Notes under the pieces: generated by a model | What the model was told of the DNA's origin: nothing | The model's input: the letters and a program-made list of their open reading frames with translations, nothing else | The model's database searches: none | Source of the DNA: Cedecea sp000277545 | GTDB taxonomy: Bacteria > Pseudomonadota > Gammaproteobacteria > Enterobacterales > Enterobacteriaceae | DNA: 64,000 bases | Strand: one strand, 5' to 3' | Assembly: GCA_050847315.1 (NCBI GenBank) | Contig: CP193791.1 | Part shown: positions 8,353 through 16,776 of the stretch, piece by piece | Numbering within the stretch: position 1 is the first letter of the stretch | How the letters are laid out: every line of letters begins with the position of its first letter | Program-made: the position numbers and the translations under genes

Positions 8353-9138
8353 ATGCAAAATAACATCACAGCAGTTTATCAGGATTCGCCTCAGGCAATC
8401 ATCGTCACGGAAAAGCACTTCGCCGATGGGGATTGCTTCCCGGTGCACAGCCACGATCGCGGGCAGTTTGCCTACGCCGCAAGCGGCGTCATCTCCGTGG
8501 AGACGCCAGATGGAAACTGGGCAGTGCCGCCGCAGTGCGCCATTTGGGTGCCGGGCGGCCTGGTTCACGCCATGCAAATGCGCGGGCCGGTCATCATGCT
8601 TAACGGCTATATCAGTGATGCCGCAGCGCACAGGCTTAGTCTGCCGCAGACGAGCCAGGTTTTTGGCGTGTCAATACTGCTACGTGAGCTGCTTGCGCAG
8701 GCCGTGGCTCTGGCTGAGGCTTCCCAACCTGAAGGGCGAGACCGGAGCCTGCTTGATTTTCTGCTCTATGAAATTGCCTCGATGCCCGCGCTTTCTCTCA
8801 ATGCCCCGCTGCCCGACGAACCTCGTCTGCAGGCGGCCTGTCGGGCGTTCTTACTGGCACCTTCGCTGGAAACGTCAGTCGATGATATGGCTGCGCGCGT
8901 GGGCATGAGCCGCCGAACCTTTACCCGCCAGTTCAGGCAGCAGACCGGCATCAGCTTTGTAGCATGGCGGCAACAGGCCTGCCTGCTGGCGGCGATAGGT
9001 CGGTTAGGTGAAGGGGAGGCGATCACGCGCATTGCGCTGGATTTAGGCTACAGCAGCCCTGGGGCTTTTTCTGGCGTGTTTAAAAAAGCGCTGGGGAAAA
9101 CGCCGGGACGATATTTTGCTGAAAAACGGACAGATTGA
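8353..9138 (+). CDS. AraC-family regulator, cupin type (NimR/YdeC-like)
   Basis: 261 residues: an RmlC-like cupin at the N-terminus (FPVHSHDRGQFAYAASGV, residues about 30-47, with metal-ligand-like histidines) and a C-terminal AraC HTH pair (VDDMAARVGMSRRTFTRQF; then YSSPGAFSGVFKKALGKTPGRYF split over the second helix). The length and cupin form match the NimR/YdeC group, whose members regulate an adjacent divergent exporter; here that would be the DMT exporter. A bidirectional terminator follows. Confidence 0.88.
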   Translation: MQNNITAVYQDSPQAIIVTEKHFADGDCFPVHSHDRGQFAYAASGVISVETPDGNWAVPPQCAIWVPGGLVHAMQMRGPVIMLNGYISDAAAHRLSLPQTSQVFGVSILLRELLAQAVALAEASQPEGRDRSLLDFLLYEIASMPALSLNAPLPDEPRLQAACRAFLLAPSLETSVDDMAARVGMSRRTFTRQFRQQTGISFVAWRQQACLLAAIGRLGEGEAITRIALDLGYSSPGAFSGVFKKALGKTPGRYFAEKRTD

Positions 9139-9140
9139 GG

Positions 9141-9170
9141 CAATAAAAAAGCCGCTTTCGCGGCTTATTG
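9141..9170. terminator. Bidirectional rho-independent terminator
   Basis: AAGCCGC-tttc-GCGGCTT (9149-9166) flanked by A-rich and T-rich sides (CAATAA on the left, TTATTG on the right), between convergent genes. Confidence 0.8.
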
Positions 9171-9185
9171 TTTAAAGAAAGCTAA

Positions 9186-9545
9186 TTATTCAGTGACCTT
9201 TTTCTTCAGGTCAGCAGCGCCTTCTTTGGTCTTATTCCAGCCTTTTTCAGCACCTTCTTTGGTTGCGTCCCAACCTTTCTCGGTGCCTTCTTTGGTTTTA
9301 TGCCACGCCTTCTGGGAGCCTTCACTTATCTTGCTGCCCGTGCTGTCGCTCTTCCCTTCGGCGGCGTGTTTCGACTTAAGCTTCAGCTCTTCGCCTTTGT
9401 TCTCTGCCTCGTGCAGTTTCTCTTTGGCGGTGTTCGCGCCTTCGTGTGCTGCAGCGACGGTCTCATCGGTTGCATGTGTGGTGGTCGCGGCAAAAACAGG
9501 GGCAGCCAGCAGAATTGCAGATAAAGCGATGATCGTTTTTTTCAT
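9186..9545 (-). CDS. Small periplasmic repeat protein, lysine/glutamate-rich
   Basis: 119 residues with a clear signal peptide (MKKTIIALSAILLAAPVFA). The mature protein is hydrophilic and, in its C-terminal half, holds a short tandem repeat of about 11 residues with the core W-x-x-T-K-E-G (WHKTKEG, WDATKEG, WNKTKEG). That pattern resembles apolipoprotein/LEA-like amphipathic repeats, and proteins of this kind are usually annotated only as hypothetical in enterobacteria. Function unknown; a role in envelope or desiccation stress would be speculation. Shine-Dalgarno GAGGAT precedes the ATG; it shares a terminator with the AraC gene. Confidence 0.8.
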   Translation of the reverse strand: MKKTIIALSAILLAAPVFAATTTHATDETVAAAHEGANTAKEKLHEAENKGEELKLKSKHAAEGKSDSTGSKISEGSQKAWHKTKEGTEKGWDATKEGAEKGWNKTKEGAADLKKKVTE

Positions 9546-9694
9546 AATATCCTCAACAAACGTTATCAGTCCTTATGACCGAGAGTAAGCCTGGCACAGC
9601 GAAGCGGATGTTGCCTTAGGTAATATTCCTAAATGATTCAGGATGTTCACGGCTGGTGGATATATTCTGCTGAATAATCCACCAGAAGATAGGC

Positions 9695-10000
9695 TTATGG
9701 GTGGCGAATAAAACGCCCTATACGCTGCCGGAGCAGGCGATTCTCCTGGCGCAGGCGTTCGTTCTCCTCCAGCAGGGTGAGCGCCACGGCGATGCCCGGC
9801 CAGTCGAGTTCTAATTCTCGTCGTAGCCGCAATGCCCGCTGCGCTATGTTGATCGCGTGGTCGTCAAACTGCCACGGCCTGACTTCAAAATCGTAAGGCT
9901 CGACGACGCCAAGACCGACGATCTCATTGAGTTCCTCCTCCTGAATGCCGGTGTGCAGACAGAACTCGGTGATGGTAAAAGTGACGGTGACGTTAGCCAT
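9695..10000 (-). CDS. cbpM: Chaperone modulator CbpM
   Basis: 101 residues from the ATG at 10000, exactly the length of Escherichia coli CbpM; the longer reading upstream overlaps cbpA. CbpM binds the J domain of CbpA and blocks both its co-chaperone and DNA-binding activities. The sequence has the MerR_2-like fold start (FTITEFCLHTGI) and a C-terminal heptad-rich helix (LLEENERLRQENRLLRQRI) used for contacts. The cbpA stop and the cbpM start overlap as TAATG, so translation is coupled. Confidence 0.95.
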   Translation of the reverse strand: MANVTVTFTITEFCLHTGIQEEELNEIVGLGVVEPYDFEVRPWQFDDHAINIAQRALRLRRELELDWPGIAVALTLLEENERLRQENRLLRQRIGRFIRHP

Positions 10001-10920
10001 TATTTTTTCCCCCAATCTTTGCGCGGATTGAACGCCGACTGGGCGTCTGCCAACTGTTGCCAAAGCGCCGCAGCGTTTTCATCCGGCTTAGGCGGCATCA
10101 CGATTTTGATCACCGCGAACAGGTCGCCGGTGTGCTGTTTGCTGACCAGCCCTTTGCCCTTGATACGCAGCTTCTGCCCGGCCTGGCTGCCGGCAGGAAT
10201 GGTCATCAGAATGCTGTCTTTGAGCGTAGGAACCTCGACTTTTGCCCCCAGCGCGGCTTCCCACGGGGCCAGCGGGAGCACGACTTCAAGGTTGTGGCCG
10301 ACGATGTCGAACAGCGGATGCGGCGCGATATGAATCACCAGCCACAGGTCACCGTTTGGCCCACCGTTTTCACCCGGTGTGCCCTGGCCTTTGAGCCGGA
10401 TGCGTTGCCCGTCTCCGACGCCTGCCGGGATTTTTACATTCAGCGTTTTCGGGATTTCCTGTTCGACGATACCAAACACGTTATAGACCGGCAGCTTGTA
10501 GCTGATGGTGCGGCTGTGTTCGGCCAGCGTCTCTTCGAGGAATACGGCAACTTCGATTTCTAAATCGTGGCCGCGCGCGGCGTGCGGCTGGCGAGAATGC
10601 CTGGCCTGCTGGCCAAACATAGACGAGAAGATATCTTCGAAGTCCTGGGCGTTGTAGCTTTGCTCGCCGCCCTGGTGGAACTGCTGATTAAACTGCGGGT
10701 CGTTGCGGTGCTGCCACATCTGGTCGTACTCGGCGCGGCGCTGCTCGTCGCTCAGCACTTCCCAGGCTTCCGCCACTTCTTTAAAGCGGGCTTCTGCGTC
10801 GGGCTCTTTGCTGACGTCGGGGTGATATTTGCGCGCCAGGCGGCGGTAGGCGGTTTTGATGGTTTTGAGTTCGTCCGTCGGTTTCACGCCCATGATGGCG
10901 TAATAATCCTTTAATTCCAT
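10000..10920 (-). CDS. cbpA: Curved DNA-binding protein / DnaJ-type co-chaperone CbpA
   Basis: 306 residues from the ATG at 10920, identical in length to E. coli CbpA. The J domain (residues 1-70: MELKDYYAIMGV, with the HPD motif in YHPDVSKEP) stimulates DnaK; the central linker and the two C-terminal substrate/DNA-binding domains follow (KIPAGVGDGQRIRLKGQGTP; TIPAGSQAGQKLRIKGKGL). The zinc-finger of DnaJ is absent, as expected. It is a stationary-phase nucleoid protein and co-chaperone in E. coli. First gene of the cbpA-cbpM pair. Confidence 0.96.
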   Translation of the reverse strand: MELKDYYAIMGVKPTDELKTIKTAYRRLARKYHPDVSKEPDAEARFKEVAEAWEVLSDEQRRAEYDQMWQHRNDPQFNQQFHQGGEQSYNAQDFEDIFSSMFGQQARHSRQPHAARGHDLEIEVAVFLEETLAEHSRTISYKLPVYNVFGIVEQEIPKTLNVKIPAGVGDGQRIRLKGQGTPGENGGPNGDLWLVIHIAPHPLFDIVGHNLEVVLPLAPWEAALGAKVEVPTLKDSILMTIPAGSQAGQKLRIKGKGLVSKQHTGDLFAVIKIVMPPKPDENAAALWQQLADAQSAFNPRKDWGKK

Positions 10921-11110
10921 AGCGTTATCTCGCATAAATCGGTGCATGCAGAACAGAATGTGCGGAAAAGTGTCGCCGATAAGTATAGGCCCGTTGCGGG
11001 AAGGTGGGGCGGTGATGGCGGGTTTTTTCGGGCCAGGGATCTGGCCAGAATTTATGACACCTTAAGCCTCGGACGCTGTTGAAAATTTATCCCGACAGGC
11101 GTATTGTTTA

Positions 11111-11141
11111 TGTACGGTTTTTTTCCGTACACCTTAAGGTG
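11111..11141 (+). promoter_or_regulatory. Palindromic operator candidates upstream of tacA-tacT
   Basis: Two adjoining perfect palindromes: TGTACGG-ttttttt-CCGTACA (11111-11131) and CACCTTAAGGTG (11130-11141). A partial second copy of the latter (ACACCTTAAG) is at 11059-11068. RHH antitoxins of DUF1778 type repress their own operon by binding such repeats, so this is the probable autoregulatory site. Confidence 0.5.
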
Positions 11142-11197
11142 TTCATTGATTTCATCCTCCTGCTGACACCTGCGGCAGGTCGGGGAGTAAATACAGG

Positions 11198-11467
11198 ATG
11201 TCAGCTTTAAAAAAACAGCGCATCGACCTCAGATTGAGTGACGACGACAAAAGCATGATCGAAGAGGCGGCAGCCATGTCCAATCAGACGATCACCCAGT
11301 TTATGATTGCCTGTGCGTCGGCTCGCGCTGCGGAAGTGATCGAACAGCATCGCCGCCTGGTGCTAAATGAAGCATCGTGGAACCGAGTGATGGATGCCAT
11401 TAGTAACCCGCCTGAACCGGATGACAGGCTAAAACGTGCAGCAAGGCGTCTGAAAGACATGGAGTAA
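11198..11467 (+). CDS. tacA: DUF1778 antitoxin of a TacAT-type system
   Basis: 89 residues. The N-terminus (KKQRIDLRLSDDDKSMIEEAA) is a ribbon-helix-helix DNA-binding domain, and the C-terminal part wraps the acetyltransferase toxin in known DUF1778 structures. It would neutralise TacT and, with it, repress the operon conditionally. It stops 3 bases before the toxin start; palindromic operator candidates lie about 60-85 bases upstream. Confidence 0.92.
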   Translation: MSALKKQRIDLRLSDDDKSMIEEAAAMSNQTITQFMIACASARAAEVIEQHRRLVLNEASWNRVMDAISNPPEPDDRLKRAARRLKDME

Positions 11468-11470
11468 GCC

Positions 11471-11995
11471 GTGGCCGACCTGACTATTGAATTGTTTTCA
11501 GCAGACACCGCCTATGATTTTCACGGCTTTGACTGCGGAGAAACGTCTCTGAATGCTTTTCTCGCCGAACACTTTATTCGCCAGCACAATGGCCGCTTTT
11601 TACGTGGCTATCTTCTCGTGACCAAAGACGCCAACCCCAAAGTCCTGGGCTACTACACCTTATCCGGCAGCTGTTTTGAAAAAGAGGCGCTTCCGTCGAA
11701 TAGCCAGAAACGAAAAATTCCTTATGCCAATGTGCCCAGCGTGACGCTGGGGCGACTGGCTATTCATAAAGATCTGCAGGGCAAGGAATGGGGTTCAACG
11801 CTTGTGGCTCACGCGATGAGAGTGGTTTATTTAGCGTCACAGGCGGTGGGCGTTCATGGGATTTTTGTCGATGCCATTAACGACAATGCGAAGCACTTTT
11901 ATCAAAAATTAGGCTTTATTGCGCTGGTGGGGAAAAACGCTAATTCGCTTTTTTATCCAACCAGGTCGATTGAAAAATTATTTGAAGAAGAATAA
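11471..11995 (+). CDS. tacT: GNAT-family toxin (TacT-like aminoacyl-tRNA acetyltransferase)
   Basis: 174 residues, GTG start. The GNAT fold is visible as FDCGETSLNAFL near the start, LGYYTLSG in beta strands, the acetyl-CoA loop VTLGRLAIHKDLQGKEWG (about residues 91-108; Q/R-x-x-G-x-G/A-like with a Trp in the loop) and the conserved end FYQKLGF with a later FYPTRSIEKLF. Toxins of this family acetylate the amino group of charged tRNAs and stop translation. Which tRNA is used cannot be predicted. Confidence 0.92.
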   Translation: MADLTIELFSADTAYDFHGFDCGETSLNAFLAEHFIRQHNGRFLRGYLLVTKDANPKVLGYYTLSGSCFEKEALPSNSQKRKIPYANVPSVTLGRLAIHKDLQGKEWGSTLVAHAMRVVYLASQAVGVHGIFVDAINDNAKHFYQKLGFIALVGKNANSLFYPTRSIEKLFEEE

Positions 11996-12143
11996 ACGAT
12001 CTATTTGATCCCCCGCCAGTTTCAGACTTACTGAATTGAAATCTAGTGCACTTCCTTCTATGGTCTGAGATCGGAGAATGATCGAGTATTTTCCGGGCAC
12101 CTGCCTCTGGAATATTTTAATAAAGACTAAAAGGAATCTCGTT

Positions 12144-12728
12144 TTGAAAACTTATCATATCGCTACCCTGGCATCTGTTTTTCTGCTGGCCGCCTGTGCT
12201 GGCCCGCAGTCGGCAAAAACATCGCAAATTAAAGACCTGACCGCCCCGCAAAGCATCGCTTTTGCCGGCAAAACCTACGGGCAATCCTTCACTCGCTCAA
12301 CGCCGCAGCAGGCGGTGTGGGAATACACCACCGACGGTGAAAAAGCCGAAAACTGGCAGTGGACCCGGCTGATTACGGTTAACCAGATCAAACTCAATGC
12401 CCCGCTTGACCGCTGGATGCAGGCGACGGCGGTGGAGTTAAACCGCACGGTGCCGAAGCCACATTTCGATATAGCGAAAAATGGCGACGTGGCCGAGGTT
12501 CGGATTATCTATCTGCCGAAGCCGGGGGACGCAAAGCAAAGCGGCTACGAGTCTGACGTGTGGCTCGCCCGTGAGGCCTGCGGCGGCATCGTCAACCTGC
12601 AGTTTGCCCGCCAGTATCCCGCCGACGCGAAAGTAACCGAAAACGACATGGTGAAGCGTATTAAGGCGGATAACGACAAAGATATGGCGGCATTGCAGGC
12701 GTTAAACTGGAAAGCGGAGTGCCGCTAA
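12144..12728 (+). CDS. Putative lipoprotein of unknown function
   Basis: 194 residues from a TTG start at 12144, chosen because AAGGA sits 8 bases upstream and because it opens directly with a lipoprotein signal peptide (LKTYHIATLASVFLLAACAGP); the ATG at 12078 would add 22 unrelated residues. The lipobox is LAAC, followed by Ala, so outer-membrane sorting is expected. The body has no motif I recognise; several Trp/Pro-rich strands and two more cysteines are seen. Monocistronic with its own terminator. Confidence 0.75.
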   Translation: MKTYHIATLASVFLLAACAGPQSAKTSQIKDLTAPQSIAFAGKTYGQSFTRSTPQQAVWEYTTDGEKAENWQWTRLITVNQIKLNAPLDRWMQATAVELNRTVPKPHFDIAKNGDVAEVRIIYLPKPGDAKQSGYESDVWLAREACGGIVNLQFARQYPADAKVTENDMVKRIKADNDKDMAALQALNWKAECR

Positions 12729-12735
12729 CCCGGGT

Positions 12736-12763
12736 CCCCGGTCGAATCAGGCCGGGGCATTTT
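12736..12763 (+). terminator. Rho-independent terminator after the lipoprotein gene
   Basis: CCCCGG-tcgaatcagg-CCGGGG (12736-12757) followed by CATTTTATT. Confidence 0.7.
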
Positions 12764-12875
12764 ATTACACCTCAGCGGCATGACTTATTATTCAGCATGG
12801 CAAAGACTTGTATTAATTTACCGGCCTGCCAGAATTCATTTATTGAATAGTTTACTCCCGTAACTTATTGAAAAT

Positions 12876-12915
12876 GAGCTTTCGATTATTTTGAGCTGGG
12901 TCCCAGGGAAAGCTC
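12876..12915. promoter_or_regulatory. Inverted repeats upstream of oqxR
   Basis: GAGCTTTC (12876-12883) and GAAAGCTC (12908-12915) are a perfect 8-bp inverted pair, with a nested TGAGCT (12892-12897) that also pairs with AGCTCA (12911-12916). The set lies 105-145 bases before the oqxR start. It could be an operator or a leader hairpin; no function is shown. Confidence 0.3.
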
Positions 12916-13019
12916 AGATTGCTTCAAAAAAAACCTGACATTTGTTATATTGTGCTGATTGCTTATTCACCTAAGCGGTGCCAAAAAGAACAAGATCCAC
13001 CGCGACCCAGGAAAATGAA

Positions 13020-13499
13020 ATGTTAGATTACCGCTTCCCGACAGCTTTGCAGATGGTTCTCAGCGTAGCGATGGCGGAGCAAATGGGTGAACGTTCGACC
13101 AGCGCAATCCTCGCCTACGGCCTGGAAGCCAACCCGAGCTTTATCCGTAAACTGATGGTTCCCCTCACGCGCGACGGCATTATTGTCTCGACGCTGGGGC
13201 GCAACGGTTCCATTCATCTTGGCCGCCCGGCCGAAGAGATAACCCTGCGAGATATTTACCTGTCAGTGATTGAAGACAAAAAGATTTGGGCTTCCCGCCC
13301 GGACGTGCCTGCCCGCTGCGTGGTGAGCGCCAACGCCTGCTGGTACTTTAAAACGATTGCGGAAGAAGCCGAAGAGGCGTCGCTGGCGGTGCTGGCTCGC
13401 CATACTGTGGCCAGCGCGCTGGAGAAAGTGAAAAAGAGCGATACCAGCGGCTGCCAGCCGGTGCCTGAGCTAGAGGCGCTGTACAAAAAAGGCCATTAA
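13020..13499 (+). CDS. oqxR: Rrf2-family repressor OqxR
   Basis: 159 residues from the ATG at 13020 (AGGA just upstream); a longer reading from 12978 adds an unlikely N-terminus. The winged-helix N-terminus of Rrf2 proteins is plain (FPTALQMVLSVAMAEQMGER; LEANPSFIRKLMVPLTRDGI; GRNGSIHLGRP). Cysteines at about residues 99, 105 and 146 are in the region where Rrf2 relatives hold a cluster or sense redox. In Klebsiella the homologue next to oqxB represses oqxAB, and loss-of-function mutations raise quinolone and nitrofurantoin tolerance. It is convergent with oqxB across a shared terminator. Confidence 0.9.
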   Translation: MLDYRFPTALQMVLSVAMAEQMGERSTSAILAYGLEANPSFIRKLMVPLTRDGIIVSTLGRNGSIHLGRPAEEITLRDIYLSVIEDKKIWASRPDVPARCVVSANACWYFKTIAEEAEEASLAVLARHTVASALEKVKKSDTSGCQPVPELEALYKKGH

Positions 13500-13528
13500 G
13501 CGCCGCAGCCACTTTCCGCAGAAATAAA

Positions 13529-13557
13529 AAACCGCCTCTTTGAAAGGCGGTTTTTTA
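13529..13557. terminator. Bidirectional terminator between oqxR and oqxB
   Basis: AACCGCCT-ctttgaa-AGGCGGTT with A-run before and TTTTTT after (13525-13557). Confidence 0.85.
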
Positions 13558-13600
13558 TTGGGCTCATCAGGCAGTTTTTACACCGCCTGATTTAGGGCAT

Positions 13601-16600
13601 TCACGCCTCGACAGTTTTTGCCTGGGTTTTGCCGCGCGTAACGAGCTTACGCAGCGTGACGTAGAACACCGGCGTCAGGAACAGACCAAACAGCGTCACC
13701 CCTAACATGCCCGAGAACACCGTCACCCCGGTCACGCCGCGCACTTCTGCCCCCGCGCCATGGCCCAGAATCAGCGGGATAGTCCCGGCGATAAAGGCAA
13801 TCGAGGTCATCACGATAGGGCGCAGACGCAGGCGGCAGGCTTCCAGCGCGGACTCCATAATGCCTTTGCCCTGCATCTCCAGCTCGCGAGCGAACTCGAC
13901 GATCAGGATAGCGTTCTTACAGGCCAGACCCATCAGCACCACCAGCCCGACCTGGACGAACACGTTGTTATCGCCCCCGGTCAGCCAGACGCCAAACAGC
14001 GCGGACAGCATGGTCATCGGCACGATCAGGATCACCGCCAGCGGCAGTGTCCAGCTTTCGTACAGCGCGGCGAGCACCAGGAACGCCAGCAGCACCGCCA
14101 CCGGGAAGACGATCATCGCCGTGTTGCCCTGGGTTGCCTGCTGGTAGCTCAGATCCGTCCATTCGATGTTCATCCCGTTCGGCAGCACCGGGCCGGACAT
14201 GGCGGCCAGTTTAGTCATAGCCTGAGCGGAAGAGAGCACGCGTGGATCGGCATCCCCGATGAGATCCGCCGCCGGGTAGCCGTTGTAGCGGATCACCGGG
14301 TCCGGTCCGTAGGTGGTGGTGATTTTCACCATGCTGCCGATCGGCACCATTTCACCCTGGCTGTTGCGGGTGCGCAGGTTGCCGATGTCTTCCACGCTGT
14401 CGCGGAACTGCCCGTCGGCCTGGGCCATCACGCGCCAGGTACGACCAAACTCATTGAAGTCGTTCACGTAGGACGAGCCCAAATAAGTCTGCAGCGTGCC
14501 GAACAGGTCGGTCAGCGACACGCCCTGGGCTTTGGCTTTGTCGCGGTCTACCTGCACATCCAATTGCGGCACGTTCGCCTGGTAGGTGGAGATCGGGAAG
14601 TGCATCCCCGGCGTTTGCATGATCGCGCCGGACATGGTGTTCACCGCGGTTTGCAGCGCCCCGTAGCCTAAGCCCGCCCGATCCTGGATATACAGCGAGT
14701 AGCCGGAACCCTGGCCCAGGCCCAGAATTGGCGGCGGCAGAATTGAGAAGCCGAAGCCTTCCTGAATTTGCGAGATTTTGGCGTTGATCTCGGCGTTAAT
14801 TTCCGCCGCGGTATGTTTGCGCTCACCGAACGGCTTCAGGCCGAAGAACACCGTGCCGGTATTCGGCGTGTTGGTGAACTGCAGCGCGTTGAGGCCAGGG
14901 AATGCCACCGCGTAATCCACGCCTTCGGTGTTCATCCCGATTTCGCTCATCTTGCGGATCACTGCGTCGGTGCGCTCCAGCGAAGAGCCTTCCGGCATCT
15001 TCACGCCGCCGATCAGGTAGAGCTTATCCTGGGTCGGAATAAACCCGCCCGGCACGGTTTTGAACATCACTCCGGCAGCACACAGCAGCAGCACGTACAC
15101 CGCAAACACCGCGCCACGGCGGCCAAGGGTTTTACTCACCAGGCCCTGGTAGCCGTCCGAACTGCGGTGGAAGAAGCGGTTGAACGGGCGGAACAGCCAG
15201 CCGAACAGGCGGTCGATCAGCCGGGTAGGCATGTCCTTCGGCGCGCCGTGCGGCTTCAGCAGCAGGGCCGCCAGCGCCGGGGAGAGCGTCAGGGAGTTAA
15301 TCGCCGAGATCACCGTCGAAATGGCGATGGTCACCGCGAACTGCTTGTAGAACTGCCCGGTGACGCCGGAGAGGAACGCCATCGGCACGAACACCGCGCA
15401 CAGCACCAGGGCGATAGCGATAATCGGCCCTGAAACCTCGCGCATGGCCTGGTGCGCCGCCTGCAGCGGGGCAAGCCCTTCTTCGATGTTACGCTCGACG
15501 TTCTCCACCACCACGATGGCGTCATCCACCACGATACCGATGGCGAGCACCAGCCCGAACAGACTCAACGTGTTCAACGAGAAGCCAAGCAGATAAAGAA
15601 TACTGAACGTCCCCACCACTGAAACCGGGACGGCAATCAGCGGGATAATCGACGCGCGCCAGGTTTGCAGGAACAGGATCACCACCAGCACAACCAGCAC
15701 CACGGCTTCCAGCAGGGTTTGCACCACCGCCCGAATGGAGTCGCGCACGAACACGGTCGGGTCATAAGGTGCCGCCCACTTCATGTCTTCCGGGAAGCGA
15801 GTGGACAGCTCGGCCATCTTGGCGCGCACGGCGTTAGACAGATCGATGGCGTTGGCGCCGGGGGCCTGGAAGATACCGATCCCGACCGCATCTTTGTTGT
15901 TCAACTGGGAGCGCAGGGCATAACTGCCTGAACCCAGCTCGATACGCGCCACGTCACGCAGGCGAACCAGCGACCCGTCCGTGGCGGTTTTCAGGATGAT
16001 GTTGCCGAACTCTTCTTCGCTGTGCAGGCGGCCCTGGGCGTTAATGGAGATCAGGAAGTCGCTCGCTTTTGGCAGCGGCTCAGCCCCGAGCTGACCGGCA
16101 GAGACCTGCACGTTCTGCTCCTGCATGGCCGTGACCACGTCAGAGGCCGTCAGGCCACGCGCCGCCACTTTGTTCGGATCCAACCACACACGCATGGCGT
16201 ATTCGCCGGAGCCGAAAATCTGGATCTGCCCGACGCCCGGCAGGCGCGCGAGTTCGTCCTTCACTTTCAACGTGGCGTAGTTACGCATGTACAGCGAGTC
16301 GTACTTGCCGTTCGGCGAGAACAGATGCACCACCAGGGTTAGCGTCGGCGATTGTTTCTGGGTGGTGATGCCGAGGCGGCGAACGTCTTCCGGCAGGCGA
16401 GCTTCGGCCTGGGAAACACGGTTCTGCACCTGAACCTGCGCCTGATCCGGATCGGTACCCGGACGGAAGGTCACGGTTGTCACCAGCACGCCGTCAGAGC
16501 CTGCAACGGATTTCATGTACATCATGTTTTCGACGCCGTTAATCGCTTCTTCCAGCGGCGTCGCCACGGTTTCAGCGATCACTTTCGGGTTGGCGCCAGG

Positions 16601-16753
16601 GTATTCCGCCCGGACCTGCACGCTTGGCGGCACGACGTCCGGGTATTCACTGATCGGCAGCAGCGGGATCGCGATAAGCCCCGTAATAAAAATCAGAATC
16701 GACAGCACCGCCGCAAAAATCGGCCTGTCGATAAAAAAGCGGGAAAAGTCCAT
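13601..16753 (-). CDS. oqxB: RND multidrug efflux transporter OqxB
   Basis: 1,050 residues, the exact OqxB length, and near-identical in sequence to what I know of plasmid and Klebsiella OqxB. It is the inner-membrane trimeric pump that, with OqxA and TolC, exports quinolones, quinoxalines (olaquindox), chloramphenicol, nitrofurantoin and others using proton motive force. Visible: N-terminal RPIFAAVLSILIFITG helix, proton-relay GIVVDDAIVVVENVERN in TM4 (Asp-Asp pair), periplasmic porter domains with GFAVAF-like loop AFPGLNALQFTN, and the HAE1 C-terminal GLACKNAILIVEFA. No truncation or frameshift. Follows oqxA by 23 bases. Confidence 0.97.
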   Translation of the reverse strand: MDFSRFFIDRPIFAAVLSILIFITGLIAIPLLPISEYPDVVPPSVQVRAEYPGANPKVIAETVATPLEEAINGVENMMYMKSVAGSDGVLVTTVTFRPGTDPDQAQVQVQNRVSQAEARLPEDVRRLGITTQKQSPTLTLVVHLFSPNGKYDSLYMRNYATLKVKDELARLPGVGQIQIFGSGEYAMRVWLDPNKVAARGLTASDVVTAMQEQNVQVSAGQLGAEPLPKASDFLISINAQGRLHSEEEFGNIILKTATDGSLVRLRDVARIELGSGSYALRSQLNNKDAVGIGIFQAPGANAIDLSNAVRAKMAELSTRFPEDMKWAAPYDPTVFVRDSIRAVVQTLLEAVVLVVLVVILFLQTWRASIIPLIAVPVSVVGTFSILYLLGFSLNTLSLFGLVLAIGIVVDDAIVVVENVERNIEEGLAPLQAAHQAMREVSGPIIAIALVLCAVFVPMAFLSGVTGQFYKQFAVTIAISTVISAINSLTLSPALAALLLKPHGAPKDMPTRLIDRLFGWLFRPFNRFFHRSSDGYQGLVSKTLGRRGAVFAVYVLLLCAAGVMFKTVPGGFIPTQDKLYLIGGVKMPEGSSLERTDAVIRKMSEIGMNTEGVDYAVAFPGLNALQFTNTPNTGTVFFGLKPFGERKHTAAEINAEINAKISQIQEGFGFSILPPPILGLGQGSGYSLYIQDRAGLGYGALQTAVNTMSGAIMQTPGMHFPISTYQANVPQLDVQVDRDKAKAQGVSLTDLFGTLQTYLGSSYVNDFNEFGRTWRVMAQADGQFRDSVEDIGNLRTRNSQGEMVPIGSMVKITTTYGPDPVIRYNGYPAADLIGDADPRVLSSAQAMTKLAAMSGPVLPNGMNIEWTDLSYQQATQGNTAMIVFPVAVLLAFLVLAALYESWTLPLAVILIVPMTMLSALFGVWLTGGDNNVFVQVGLVVLMGLACKNAILIVEFARELEMQGKGIMESALEACRLRLRPIVMTSIAFIAGTIPLILGHGAGAEVRGVTGVTVFSGMLGVTLFGLFLTPVFYVTLRKLVTRGKTQAKTVEA

Positions 16754-16776
16754 GCGTCGGATTCTCTGGTAAGGGA

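Noticed and set aside
9186..9545. CRISPR-like repeat pattern in the repeated TTCTTTGGT units
   Set aside because: The repeats are in-frame codons of the W-x-x-TKEG protein, too short and without spacers.
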